From Atrina japonica (taxonomy: Eukaryota; Mollusca; Bivalvia; Pterioida; Pinnidae): DNA of 64,000 nt. The notes below the pieces were generated by a model. That model did no database searches and had not been told where the DNA came from. It was given only the letters and a program-made list of their open reading frames with translations. The DNA is taken from the NCBI GenBank assembly GCA_030159075.1, contig BROG01000041.1:930001-994000 (forward strand), in the 5' to 3' direction. A program made the position numbers and the translations under genes. Shown piece after piece: positions 51,763-64,000 of the stretch; the first letter of the stretch is position 1; the number at the start of each line of letters is the position of its first letter.

Positions 51763-52547
51763 TCTCGGTTTTACTAGCACTGTACCGCGTATCCACGACG
51801 GCTCTCATAGGGAACCACAAGTATGTATTTACATACAGTGAAAATAGCCAGCTTTGAGAAGTAGCCCAAAGTAAAGGCATGTCAACCGTTTACAAGAATG
51901 AACATTCTGATTTTATAGTTTATTAATTTCTCCACCTCTCAAATGACCTGAAACAAGATGTCACGGAATGTCGTCAATGTAGACATTACGAAAACAGAAA
52001 TGACCTAGGTCACATTTCCGTTGACATCACGCGATCCGAGTAAAACTGAATGGAGTGTGGCAACTAGATAAAGGCCTGTTTACCTGCTCTAAAGAAAGAC
52101 AACTGTTGCAAATGGGAGGTTACTCTGTATTTTGCTACTCTTATATAACCAGGAGCGTGGCTTAATTAACAAATGTGTAGGCCTGCTCAAACTTAGGGGA
52201 GGGGTCTGGAGTCGCTTAATTTCCCCAGTGGGTCCAGAGCAAAGCCGATATAGATCCGGGGGATACCCCCGTAAGCTCCTGGGTTTACAGAAATAAGAAC
52301 ATATTTTTACGGCCGTTTCTGAGAGAACACCAGCCAGACTTTCACTTCTCAGAGTGTGTAGTTTTTTTTTTTTTTTTTGGTTTTTTTTAGAGAATCCGAT
52401 GTGACCGCTAAATTCCATATTGTGCTAGCGACGTAGCGTACAGGTTTTTACGCCACTAATAACGTGATGATGATTGGTGACAACGACAACAATGTTGGAT
52501 GATGCTGTTTTTTTTATTGTAATCAGAAATTTATATTGGGTCTTTGA
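51763..52547. other. Intergenic DNA, no gene recognised
   Basis: Contains a T-run (about 52360-52388) and CTGGGTTTACAG-type text. No exon was recognised. Confidence 0.4.
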
Positions 52548-54360
52548 TTTCCCTTTAAGCTGTCTGTTTAAAGTCTTTCTTTTTTACTACTTAGATTGAT
52601 ATACAATAACAAAAAGGAGATATAAAAAAACATAAAATATATTTTTTTAAACATTGCTTGAGATACCCAGTTTGGTAATTATTCATTTGAATTCGACACG
52701 GCTTACAATTTGTATGTGCATACGGCAATGGATCTGACTTTACTTTCATAAAAGGTATAGAATTATAAGAATGTTTTTGCCTGTATATTTCTCTCATTTG
52801 TTACTCAGTTGTACACCAATCTTCGTAGAACAAGAGGTCCATGGGCCACATCACTCGCCTGAACTATGTTGGTATCTTACAAATATGGGAATCTCAAATT
52901 TACAAATTATTTTAACACTCCTTAGGAGTGGAGGAGACTTAAAAATGAATGAAAATGACAAAGCTGGGAAAGATGTCAAAAACATGTAAAAAATTACCAC
53001 ACTTTAATCATACATCATTGTAGATCACCCAGATACAATTAGTTTTTCATTTCATGCAGCGGTTCCGGGGTACGCCCTGGGGCCTCTTTTGCCCCACCCT
53101 GGATCCACCCCAAGGCCGATCTGACCGAAATTAACAAACTTGGTAGAGGACTTACTTCCTATAAAGTTTCATCAAAATCCCTTCAGCGGTTTTGGAGAAG
53201 TCGAAAATGTGGAAAATTACCCCCCCCCCCCCCATCATTTTTGCAGTCTTAAAAAATTCATAAAAAATTTTAAAAAAAATAAATTACAGCAAAATTTTTT
53301 CAGGAAAGCATTTATCTACCAAGCCACAGGTAAAACACATAAAATTAATGCATCATAATGAATTATAGGGGAGAAAATTAAAAAAAATCATATAAAAATG
53401 AATGAAAATTACAAAGTCTAAAAAACGTTGAAAACGCGTCAAAAATTTATGTTCCGATTTCAGCGAAATTAACAAACTTGAATCATACATCTATGTAGAT
53501 CACTTAAATACACTTAGTTTTTCAATTCATGCACCGGTTCTGGAGGAGAAGATTTTAAAATTGGGGTACCACTTAAAGCCGCTTTTGCCCCACCCTGGAT
53601 CCAACCAGGACCGATCTGGCCGAAATTTTCAAAAATGGTAGAGGACCTTGCGTGCTTACTTCTTATAAAGTTTCATCAAAATCCCTTCAGCGGTTTTGGA
53701 GAAAAAGTCGAAAATCCCCTCCTCATTTTTGCAGTCTTGAAAAATTCATAAAAAATTCAAAAAATTAAATTACAGCAAAATTCTTTCAGGAAAGCATTAA
53801 TTACCAAGCCACAGGTAAAACACATAAAATTAATACATCATAATGAATTATGGGGAGAAAATCAAAGAAATCATACAAAACTGAATGAAAATTACAAAGT
53901 CTATAAAGACGTCAAAAACGCGTCAAAAAATTATTTTCCGATTTCAACGAAATTAACAAACTTGAATCGTACATATATGTATATCAATCACATACAATTA
54001 GTTTTTCAATTCATGCAGCGGTTCTGGAGGAGAAGATTTTTAAATTGGGGTACCCCTGGGACCTCTTTTGCCCCACCCTGGATCCACCCCAGGATCAATC
54101 GGGTCGAAATTAACAAACTAGGTAGATGACCTTGAGTACTTACTTTCTATAAAGTTTCATTAAAATCCCTTCAGAGGTTTTGGAGGAGAAGTCGAAGATG
54201 TGAAAAGTTTACAGAAAGACGGACCGACAGACGACGGACAAAAGGCGATCAGAAAAGCTCACTTGAATCTTCGATTCAGGTGACCTTAAAAGTAGTTAAA
54301 AAAAACAAAATAATTTAAATTAATTTTGTTTGGAAACACACAGCTAATGTCTCTCGTTTA
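52548..54360. mobile_element. MITE family M copy split by a nested insertion
   Basis: Left half 52548-52828 has TTTACTACTTAGATTGATAT, ACATTGCTTGAGATACCCAG and TTACTCAGTTGTACACCAAT. The right end resumes at about 54287 with AAAAGTAGTTAAAAAAAAC ... ACACACAGCTAATGTCTCT, the family's terminal text. Confidence 0.65.
52829..54290 (-). mobile_element. Hairpin-headed dispersed repeat nested in the MITE
   Basis: Starts ACAAGAGGTCCATGGGCCAC and ends AGCTCACTTGAATC-TTCGATTCAGGTGACCT, a terminal hairpin. The body is about three diverged units of ~500 bp, each with TTGCCCCACCCTGGATCCA, AAAGTTTCATCAAAATCCC and TTCAGCGGTTTTGGAG. The head hairpin is shared with 60862 and 9782, placing this copy in reverse orientation. 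Confidence 0.72.
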
Positions 54361-55830
54361 TGTTTATTTATTTAATTTTTTTTACATTGCGAAATATAAT
54401 CATTACAAAGTATTGCTTCTGTGATGACAAACAACTGATCTTGTGACCAATTCTAACAATGCTTATTAAATTTCTCAATGATTTTCTACTAGGTTTCTAA
54501 GGAGTGCATCATTGCGAAATAGCCGGGACGAATAATGAATTCTTCTGTCCGGGGTAGGTTTTAAATATTATTCATACCATTATTTACATTCGCATTTCCA
54601 CCAGATACATTCTCAATGTCGGTCAGCCCAGACTAAGTGTTTATCTTGCACTTCATGATATGATTTCTTATACCCACCTTTGATATCACCGTTGATAAAA
54701 ACAGCAGGTAGACGTCTATTTGAGGTAGGTCCTGTGTTGTTTACAGGTAAATAATATCACATAAGATAGGCCTGTTTTTTTATACCAGGTATGCCGCATG
54801 CAATAGGCTTATATCTAGGCTATAGTCTATTTAAAATATACTTATATAGGTGTACATGAATTACATCTTTTATCTTCGATATCTTCCATATATCTAGGTC
54901 ATACAATTGATTTATTATCTATTGCCACGTCTGAGGTATAACTTAACGATTTATTTTTGACATTGTTTTATTTTCAATTCTTGTATCAGGCTAGAGTAGA
55001 TTTAGAACTACTCTATTAGATATATCGATGCTGACTGTAGTAATGATACCAAATCATAACCACATGTTGTTGACATTGTCATAATTTATTAAAATGATAT
55101 GTCACTCATCTGTGTTCTTATTACATCTATAAAAGCTATAATAGATCTTGCAGTGGCAACAAAGAAGGGATTTTATTATTTTTATTTTTCTCTCCCCTTC
55201 AGTAAAATACCTAAGTTTTTCATTGCTGCTGTAACTATAACAAGAACCTATGTTATTTTAATATATAATTTCAGCCTGTCAAGACTCTCCATGATTGTAT
55301 TACTGCACAAGATATATATACTACATGTATCACATGGTGACAAATAATAAAGTAGGCCTACAGTTTTGATTTGTGTTACTAATGTATGGGAGTGCAGCAT
55401 GTTATGGAATACACAGAGAAATATGTTTCATTCAGATGCTTTATTTTCTTAATCACAAAACTTTAATTAAACATTTCACATTAGTTTAGTTGGCACTCAA
55501 CTGTCAGCACTTATAAACATAAACCCAGCGATATAAAGCCTAACATATAAGGCTTCATATGTCACTAATAAAAATTATCATTGAGACATCGACCTGTATG
55601 GCTGCATATGACCAACCTCCTAAAAACTTTTAATCTACTGTTCTAGGAACTCGCCCATCGCATAAGAAAACATCAACTGAATGTACACAATGTGGATATC
55701 TGTGATTTTATTGATGTGATTTGCATAATTGAAGTACAAAGATTTTCACAAAATTTTTTTTTTCGTAATTTTTAATCATACTATGTGTAGCAGTGGTTAA
55801 ATGGCGTTCCTACTAGCTTGGCTAGTGGGG
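54361..55830. other. Intergenic DNA, no gene recognised
   Basis: AT-rich and no repeat family recognised. The 82-codon frame at 55099-55347 has no family motif or splice context that I can support. Confidence 0.4.
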
Positions 55831-55833
55831 TTA

Positions 55834-55910
55834 CCCCTTTAGCTCAATTGGTAGGGCACCAGATTTATAATCCAGGGGCCCTAGGTTCGATTCCCAGCAG
55901 AGATAGTTAT
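55834..55910 (+). other. Degenerate tRNA-like sequence
   Basis: TTTAGCTCAATTGGTAGGGC is a good A-box and TAGGTTCGATTCCCAG a good B-box. The anticodon, T and acceptor stems have mismatches. A seven-base loop TTTATAA would give anticodon UAU, but the region also resembles a mutated tRNA-Lys. More likely a tRNA pseudogene or SINE head than an active tRNA. Confidence 0.4.
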
Positions 55911-57021
55911 TTGTCTCTGTGACACATGTATAAACTTTATATTACATGTATAAGTTTAAGTTATTTCAAAATGTAATCTTATGCGATGTTTAACCAGCCT
56001 ACATTTGAATGTACAATTTTGATCAAAAGTACTTGAAGACAGGAATATGTGTTTTTACATGTACATGTAATTTATAAATTTATTATTATTTATGTGCAAT
56101 ATAACTCAATGCTGTTGGTGTAATTTTATTGTATTTTTTAAAAATAAATCTGCTTATTGGTAGGTTATACCCTGCTTCAGATGATACGTGTATTTTACTT
56201 GTCTTGGGGCCGGGGAGGCCTAGTGGTCAGACCATCTTGTACCAATGTATGTATCTGTTCTATCTGTGTATTTGGTCATTCATATCAAATCTGCTTTAGG
56301 TTATAGATTAGAGACAGATTAACATAATTTTATGGTCATATCATTAGACAATGTTAGTGTCAATCATTTAAACCATACACTGATACAGTATATGTACCTA
56401 TGTCAATTTCACGGTAAATTGAGTAAGGACTATGGTCCATTGACAAATGCCTTTAGGAGATGATTTTTCTGTGTTGATTGTTGATAACTTAATATTTTCT
56501 TACATAACTGAAACACCTTTCCTACTTCCTGACTACTTTAGTACACAGGCAGTTGGAGATCAGGAGAGACAGGACCCTGTCTTCGGCCCCTCATAGCATC
56601 CCCTTTAATTCACTTTATAGTCAAGTGGGACATTGATAATTAAAACATGTGTATTATGAGTTACTACATGTATATTAGTACATGTATGTATGATATGGTA
56701 AAAATGAATGGTAGATATGTAATGAAAAGGGGTGCGATGAGGAGCTAAGACATTTTTTATTCTATATGTGAATGCTCAGAGGACTAAAGAATTTTTATTT
56801 GGGTTGTCTTCTTTAATTTTGAATACATTTTCAAGGTTTTGTCATAGTTTATAATATTCATCGCCACTGAAATCGAAGAAAAAAAATTTTCATATGAAAT
56901 GTAGAGAGATATTAGAATTTTTTATTCCGTTATAGTAAAGTACATGTATATGTAGATGGTAGATAATTTTCATACATGGGTCACCAACAAAAAGTAACTT
57001 AAAATCGGGGCAGAATTTCGG
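55911..57021. other. Intergenic DNA, no gene recognised
   Basis: A short fragment near 56206-56240 (GGGGCCGGGGAGGCCTAGTG) resembles a SINE head. The rest is AT-rich. Confidence 0.4.
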
Positions 57022-57275
57022 CCTAATTGACTGAGTGGTTATAACTTTGTGCTTTAGTTTAAACCAGTATGTCTCTCACCTTTAGTTATTGTGGGTTCAA
57101 ACCCTTGTTGACATCCTTAGTAGCTTAAGCTGATTTTAAATAGGAAATTTCACCAAGTTTACCTACAGAAGGCTACTTTATTTTTCCTAGCTGCATTGTT
57201 ACCTGAATTCTCCTCCCATCATTAAAATCTGGCTGAAATTGTATGACTGAAAATGACTGTTGCATAACAGTAAAA
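57022..57275 (+). mobile_element. SINE family 2 copy
   Basis: GACTGAGTGGTTATAAC, GGGTTCAAACCC, TTAAGCTGATTTTAAATAGG, TCTCCTCCCATCATTAAAA and TGTATGACTGAAAATGACTG occur in the family order. Confidence 0.68.
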
Positions 57276-57770
57276 AAAACCATACATGTAATCATTGTTG
57301 CACAACGGATTGATATGCCGGTACACACATGTATTATTTGCCTAACGTTTTTACATGAAAATTCTTGGTATCATAAAACAGCAATAAAACAAAGAAATTC
57401 ACATTAAATTATGCATGAAATTGATGGAGTGGATGCAATTTGATACATATACATTTCATAAATAAATATGAAGTATTCATCTACATTTATGCAGGGTTTT
57501 CCCTTACGCATGATTTCTGCGTCTCTGATGCATAAAATCTTTTCAGGACGCAAAACATGAATATTAGTGAGTCCCTAAGGACACACAAAAACTCAGTAAT
57601 TTTTTTCAACCTGAGAGTGAAAATGTGTGCCTTTAATTTCATGTATTTTCATTGACTTGGGGACTAAAAAATTTAACAAAGGACTCAGGAGTTTTGTTCT
57701 TGTTGGTCCCTGGGACCCACTAAAATAACATCCTGGGGAAAACCCTGTTTATGGTGTATATATGTATATA

Positions 57771-57772
57771 TA

Positions 57773-57858
<86 letters not shown>

Positions 57859-57911
57859 CTGTCTCTCTCTCTACATATATATGTATACACACACACACAC
57901 ACACACACACC
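57771..57911. repeat. (CT)n and (AC)n microsatellites
   Basis: CT repeat at about 57771-57875 followed after 14 nt by AC repeat at 57890-57911. A SINE follows at 57932. Confidence 0.95.
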
Positions 57912-57931
57912 CATGTATATTTACATTGTAG

Positions 57932-58185
57932 AGGGGCCTCCATGGGTGAATGGTTAGAGCATTGTGTTTTAAACCATGAAAGTCTCTCACATCTAGTCAT
58001 TGTAGGTTCGAGTCCCCCTTGGAACCTAAATTGATATTTGGGAGAAAGTTTGCCATTTCACTTCAGCAAGGCCAGTGGTCACTTCCAACTGGGTTAAAAT
58101 GTATCTCCTCCACCAATATAAACTGGCCACCACCATATAACTAAACAAAAATTGTTTAGTGTGGCTTAAAACACTAATCAAAATA
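57932..58185 (+). mobile_element. SINE family 2 copy (best preserved)
   Basis: AGGGGCCTCCATGGGTGAATG, GGTTAGAGCATTG, B-box GGTTCGAGTCC (58005-58015), GGAACCTAAATTGATATTTG, TCTCCTCCACCAATATAAAC, CACCACCATATAACTAAAC and the tail GTGTGGCTTAAAACACTAAT followed by an A-rich end. Confidence 0.82.
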
Positions 58186-59190
58186 AAAAAAATACATTGT
58201 AAATATACATGATCATAAAGCAGCGTATACAAGTTTTACAGTGTGAGAAATCACCTATATATCTGTATTTAGATATCATCATACTGATAGTCGGGTACAC
58301 TTGACCATACATGTATTTATACAGCCTACGCAACTCATATTTGAGTATCTACACGGAAATTGATATTAGATAATTCACTCTACATGTACACGTCAATGAT
58401 GTTCAGGATATACCAGTAAATCAAATCCATAGTCCATCTTATTGTACATGTATGTCCAACTTTTGCTTGGCTTGAATTAATATAAGATAATTGCCCTCTA
58501 ATCTGATATTGAATTTACAAGTTGATATAAGTTACTGTATAATTACTTTTATTCACAGGGGATTTAATTTCGCTATATTTGCGGTCATAGAACATTTTGC
58601 AAAATTAAATAATACCTGCGAATATAATTCACTACATTTATGAAGTATCAAAAAGACACTTCCCGTAACCTATCTTGTGCAAAATTTAATATCCTTGAAT
58701 AAGTTCCCCTCAGAATAACAAGAAAATTTCTCCCCGTGAAATTCAAAAACTGTACGGTAGTTTAAAGTTCACCTAAGTGATAATGAATGATAAATGTATA
58801 TTGAAGTATTTAATCAGTTAATTTTATTACATGTATATTTTGATTGTTTTGTATTTTTAAAATTTTATCAGAATATCTTTACAAACGAAATTGTTTGATA
58901 AACATTGCAATTATATTGACTTAGTTAAATAAACTAAAGTACTAAGGCTTCATGCAGGACAAAAGAGAGTGTAAGGGAAATAATTTATTTGCTCCAGATT
59001 TCAAAGCAATCACTAAATCTCAGTAGAACTTGAACTGGTTACAGTCAAAATAAAAAAAGAAAAGAGAAGAAAAATATATCTTGAATTCAATATGGTATGA
59101 CAGTAAACAACCTTTGAGTATTGATTTGTTTGAATGTCAATCAAACAATTTAAAACACTACTATGTAGAAATGACATCAGTTAGGTTATA
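58186..59190. other. Intergenic DNA, no gene recognised
   Basis: AT-rich, no repeat boundary or exon seen. Confidence 0.4.
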
Positions 59191-59199
59191 TAAAAGCAT

Positions 59200-60720
59200 T
59201 GCCATATATGTACTTTTTAGTGGTGATATCAGTGAGGTTACAGGTATATATAGAAACATTGCCATACTTTGTAGAGGTGACATCAGTAAGGTTATATTAT
59301 AGTAGCTCAGCCATACCTTTTAGAAGTGACATCACTCAGTGAGCTTATGTAGAACCCTTGCCATACTTTTTAAGAGGTAACATAAGAAATTTATATAGTA
59401 GCATTGCCGTACTTTGTAGAAGTGATATCAGAAATATAATATAGTGGTATTGCCATACTTGTAGAGGTGAAATAAGAAAATTTATATAGTAGAATTGCCA
59501 TACTTTGTAGAGGTGATATCAGTAAGACTGTATAGAAGCATTGCCATACATGTACTTACATGTAGTAGAGGTGATATCAGTAAGGTTGTATAGAAGCATT
59601 GCCATACATGTACTTACATGTAGTAGAGGTGACATCAGTAAGGTTGTATAGAAGCATTGCCATACATGTACTTACATGTAGTAGAGGTGATATCAGTAAG
59701 GTTGTATAGAAGCATTGCCATACATGTACTTACATGTAGTAGAGGTGATATCAGTAAGGTTGTATAGAAGCATTGCCATACATGTACTTACATGCAGTAG
59801 AGGTGACATCAGTAAGGTTGTATAGAAGCATTGCCATACATGTACTTACATGCAGTAGAGGTGATATCAGTAAGGTTGTATAGAAGCATTGCCATACATG
59901 TACTTACATGCAGTAGAGGTGATATCAGTAAGATTGTATAGTAGCATTGCCATACATGTACTTACATGTAGTAGAGGTGATATCAGTAAGGTTGTATAGA
60001 ACTAGAAGCATTGCCATACATGTACTTACATGTAGTAGAGGTGACATCAGTAAGGTTGTATAGAAGCATTGCCATACATGTACTTACATGTAGTAGAGGT
60101 GATATCAGTAAGATTGTATAGTAGCATTGCCATACATGTACTTACATGCAGTAGAGGTGATATCAGTAAGGTTGTATAGAAGCATTGCCATACATGTACT
60201 TACATGCAGTAGAGGTGATATCAGTAAGATTGTATAGTAGCATTGCCATACATGTACTTACATGTAGTAGAGGTGATATCAGTAAGGTTGTATAGAAGCA
60301 TTGCCATACATGTACTTACATGCAGTAGAGGTGATATCAGTAAGGTTGTATAGAAGCATTGCCATACATGTACTTACATGTAGTAGAGGTGACATCAGTA
60401 AGGTTGTATAGAAGCATTGCCATACTTTGCAGAGATGAAATAAGAAAGTTTATATAGTAGCATTGCCATACTTTGTAGATGTGATATCAGTAACTGTAAG
60501 GCTATATGATAGAATTCTCGTACTTTTTAGAGGTGATAATAGTAAGGTTGTATGGTAGCATTGTCATACTTTGTATAGGCGACATAAAAAAGCCTATATA
60601 GCAGCATTGCCATACTTTTTATAGGTGAAATAAGAAAGGATGTACAGTAGCATTTACATGTACATAGTTTATAGAGGTGACATCAGTGAGGTTATGTAGC
60701 CTTACTTTTTAGAGGTGAAA
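59200..60720. repeat. 58-bp satellite array with degenerate flanks
   Basis: The core (about 59505-60420, some 16 copies) repeats GTAGAGGTGATATCAGTAAG-GTTGTATAGAAGCATTGCCA-TACATGTACTTACATGTA with exact 58-bp spacing, differing at a few T/C and A/G sites and one ACTA insertion near 60001. On each side (59200-59505; 60420-60720) shorter, diverged units lack the ACATGTACTTACATG part. Confidence 0.93.
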
Positions 60721-60857
60721 TAATCCTCTTAACCCTATAGACCACAATGGAACAGTCTAAATGATAGAAAAGAGCATAGTACATGTAACTAGAAACTTAG
60801 GGTTGAAAGGGATAAGAAAGGTTATATTGTAGGGCCTAGCCCATATGGACAATCGCT

Positions 60858-61960
60858 TTTTAGCTCACCTGACCCAAAGGATCAGGTGAGCTATTGCCAT
60901 CACTTAGCATCTGGTCTGTCTTTTTAAAAATCTTATCCTCTGAAATCACCAAGCAATATGAAACCAATCTTGGCCTCACACATCCTTGGGGTGTCTAGAA
61001 ACAAAATTTTATCCGGTATGCTTGTCGATCATCCGACATGGCCACCATAGCTATAAATAGAACATATGGGTAAAACTACAGTTTTTGGCAAATAGCTCAA
61101 AAATGAAACAAACACGTCAAAAGTAATTGGCATTTAGGACCCTTTAGGGAAAAGCATATTTTGATCAACTCCTCTGAAACTACATTGTTCTAGAGCAAAT
61201 TATACCAAACTTGACAGGAATGATGTATGGAAGGTCCTTTACTGCAATAGCCCAAATTTTTCCTGATTCACCAAAAAAACATGACCGCCAGCTGCACAGG
61301 ACATAGTTTAACACTGGACCCTATGTGAAAAGCATATTTTGATTATGTCCTCTGAAACTACTGGAGCAAATTGAACCAAACTTGACAGGAATGATGTATG
61401 GAAGGTCTAAATTGTCCAAATTTTTCCAATCTGCCAAAAAACATGGCCTCCTTGCGCAGGACATAGTTCAACATTGGACCTATGGGGAAAAACATTTTGA
61501 TCATCTTCTCTGAAACTACTAAAGCAAGTTTAACCAAACTTTGCAGGAATAATATATGGAAGGCCCTTTACTAAGATTGCTCAAATTTTCCCAATCTGCC
61601 AAAAACATGACTGCCAGTGCAGGACATACACTGTACCATAGTTTAACATTGGACCCCATGAGAAAAACATAATTTGAGTTTTTCCTCTAAAACTACTGAA
61701 CTAAGTTGAACGAAACTTTACAGGAATGATGCATTTAAGGTCCTTTATAAGATTGCTCAAATTTTCCCAATACACCATGAAACATGGCTGCCAGCGCAAA
61801 ACATGATTTACATTGAATCCAGTGGGGAAACACATTCAAAGATCTTCTCGACCTCTGAAACCATCTGGCCATTTGTAACCAAACTTAGTCTCAATAGTTT
61901 TTTGTCGGTCCCCTGTAAAAATTGTGTTCAGCAGGTCCACATCCCATCCAAGAAGGCTTC
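60858..61960 (+). repeat. Hairpin-headed dispersed repeat with ~170-bp tandem body
   Basis: AGCTCACCTGA (60862-60872) and TCAGGTGAGCT (60882-60892) form a perfect hairpin head. The body holds about five diverged units with CCTCTGAAACTACTGGAGCA, AACTTGACAGGAATGATGTA and GGAAAAGCATATTTTGAT at 160-186-bp spacing. Confidence 0.75.
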
Positions 61961-63430
61961 CAATGGTAATGGATTTTGATTAAAAAAAATTTTTTAAATC
62001 TTTTAAATAATAGCATTGCCAAACTATGGCAAATTGATTTTGATTTTAAAAAAATTAAAATCTTTTAAATACCCATGGTCAAGGAATAGAAATCAGAAAT
62101 TGTTTTATTTATAATAAATTGTCTTTAAATTTTCAAATCAAGATTTTTATCTAAATTGTAGCTACTATCTTTTTTAACAATGGATTCCATAATCTTGTCT
62201 TACCCTGTGGGAGGTCAGGCCCCTAAGTCACCATATTTGCTCATTACTCAATACTATTTAGTCATTTGTAAATCTTCTTAATTTGAGTGAATATAAAACA
62301 TATTATTTTTCATCATTCAAATAAACAAATTTCTGTCACACTTATGATTTTCCTGTTAAAAAAATGAATAAATATGTTTAGTACAGTACCGGTACTAAAA
62401 ATTTGAGAATGTTCTCAAACCTTTTTTTTTTAAATTTCGAAAGTTTTATTCAAAAGAGCAGATACTGTCATCATTTATTTTCAGTTGTATGTCATTACAG
62501 AATAAATTTTGATGATTTGCCTTAAAATCATAGAAAGTTATTTGAGCTTGAGTATTGAGTACATGTAAATTTGATGACTTCCAGCCCTATTTGGTAATAC
62601 ACCTCATACTTACATTGTATCCCAAATAGAATGGTCCTCTTTCCCACTAGTTTTCATACTCTCTTAACATTACAGTATAACCTGTCTTGACAGACCACAT
62701 TCTGAAAACCTCTTGAACATTGTACAGTGTACCAGCCATAAGAAGATACTTATATGAAATGTGATAATAGATGATATTGACTTTAGACCTTTATGCATGA
62801 CATTATTGCACTTAGTATTATCAGGTTACATGTATGTACTTATTGCAATTAACCTTTGTGACTTCTGAAAAGTTTGGGAAAAAACATTTGAATTGTGATG
62901 GATTTCCTTTTCTTTTTTTTTTTTTGCTTTTATTTGGAGGGTACATGTACAATGTATGTATATTTTTCATTTGGCAAAAAGCTCTATTACCTGAACTGGG
63001 GAGAAACTGTAAAAAGCAAACTAAATCAGCAAACAGTAAAAAGAAAAGTTCAGATGAATACATGTATTTTGTACCAGTAAAATTTACAAGTGGCTGTAAA
63101 GAACAGACACCACCAAATAGTTTCCCAAAAGGCCTCAATGCTAATTTACAGGTTATTGTCACTCCCATGTATATTAAATCTGGGTCAAAACAGTACCTTG
63201 TGCTGAAAGATAAATGTTTTAGATAACAAAATATTGGTATGCAACAAAAAGTAATGTTTGCCTTAGCATTTTTACATTGATCAAATTTTCACTTGTTTAC
63301 AACTTGTAGTTGTAATATTCCACACCAAAGGAAAGGATCTATTCTCATCTGACCCCTCCCTCGTCAATTGCATCAACAATGTGAGGACTATAATTCTGCA
63401 TTGTGTCCATTTGTAAATTCTGTTGTTTTG
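61961..63430. other. Intergenic DNA, no gene recognised
   Basis: Short frames around 62830-63226 have no family motif and lack splice support. TTTTGATTAAAAAAAATTTT-type repeats occur near 61975-62090. Confidence 0.4.
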
Positions 63431-63439
63431 CCAAGGCCA

Positions 63440-63880
63440 TATCATCCTTATTTCTTCAATTAGGCTTCCTATATTTGGTGCAAGTATACATCTTAAGAAG
63501 ATGGTTTGTCACGTATATACACTCTTACCACCCTAATTCTTACACTTACTCTCCTTTGTTGATTTTATTTGTCTTTGTATTTAACCATATTTTTTCACCT
63601 AGGCTCTGAATATTAAGTGCAAGTATATATCTAAAGAAGACAAAGTGACCCATGCAAATTTTTTGCTCCTAGCACCCTTATTTTTAGAGTTACACCCCTT
63701 TGTTGATTTGACTTGCCAGGATCCTCTCTTATTTCTTTACCAGTAAATGTAAGCTCTCAATATTTAATCCAGATGTACATCTTAAGAAGACAACAGTGTG
63801 TTGCATGCAAAACTTGTGCCCTTAACACCTTTTTCAGAGTTATTTCCCTTTAACAGTTTCATTGTCTGGGTTACCTGTGA
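63440..63880 (+). repeat. ~145-bp tandem repeat, three diverged units
   Basis: CATCTTAAGAAGA-type text occurs at about 63489, 63629 and 63778. Each unit also has GCAAGTATA, TTAGAGTTACACCCCTTTG and GTTGATTT-GACTTGCC wording. Resembles other molluscan dispersed repeats. Confidence 0.6.
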
Positions 63881-64000
63881 TTCATTTTTGTCATACCTTG
63901 GTTTGAGACAAGAATAACAAAACATATGACCTAAGAGATTAAAAAAACTTGTTATTACTGGTTATGAATATAATAAACATTTTATCAGATAGAGATACAA

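Noticed and set aside
55834..55910. Functional tRNA gene
   Set aside because: A- and B-boxes are good, but several stem pairs fail in the anticodon, T and acceptor stems. Kept only as a tRNA-like feature.
59505..60420. Regularly spaced repeat array reminiscent of a CRISPR array
   Set aside because: The units are contiguous with no unique spacers, and the host is a eukaryote. It is a satellite.
62834..63226. Open frame of 130 codons near the right end
   Set aside because: No motif, low-complexity Phe run, overlaps an equally long minus frame, no splice context.

Overview
The window is animal nuclear DNA, most likely from a bivalve mollusc. It is AT-rich, has long GT-AG introns, and carries many (TA)n, (CA)n and (GA)n microsatellites. 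It also carries tRNA-headed SINEs and other dispersed repeats that I associate with bivalve genomes. The phylum call is an inference from repeat style and from the ABCA protein; no species can be named.

The only clearly functional gene is a full-size ABC transporter of subfamily A, most like ABCA5, on the + strand. Its coding part runs from an ATG at 7944 to a TAG at 45128-45130 in 31 exons. All 30 exon junctions keep phase and have GT/AG borders. The joined CDS is 5076 nt (1691 residues). It contains two membrane halves with large loops after TM1 and TM7, and two complete nucleotide-binding domains. A poly(A) signal follows at 45332. Exon 7 is the oddest point: its acceptor and first half are tandemly duplicated (109-bp period), creating a second possible in-phase exon.

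The introns are crowded with mobile DNA. Intron 9 holds a decayed pogo/Tigger-type transposase with a C-terminal PHD-like finger (16845-18597). Intron 15 holds a 737-bp foldback element with a 6-bp target duplication (22670-23406). Intron 16 holds a scrambled Ty3/gypsy-class element (24357-30045) with Gmr1-like domain order: Gag, protease, integrase, then reverse transcriptase and RNase H. It is broken into opposite-strand pieces around a single LTR that has a polypurine tract on one side and a tRNA-Leu-type primer binding site on the other. Introns 22, 24 and 25 carry copies of one TIR-bearing MITE family, and one copy makes up most of intron 24.

Upstream of the gene (1-7930) I see two reverse-transcriptase fragments, a CRE-like palindromic MITE, a 31-bp minisatellite ending in a large hairpin, and SINEs. 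Downstream (45131-64000) I see no gene. That stretch holds SINE copies, a nested insertion (a hairpin-headed repeat inside a MITE, 52548-54360), a homogeneous 58-bp satellite (about 59200-60720), and diverged tandem repeats reaching the right edge.
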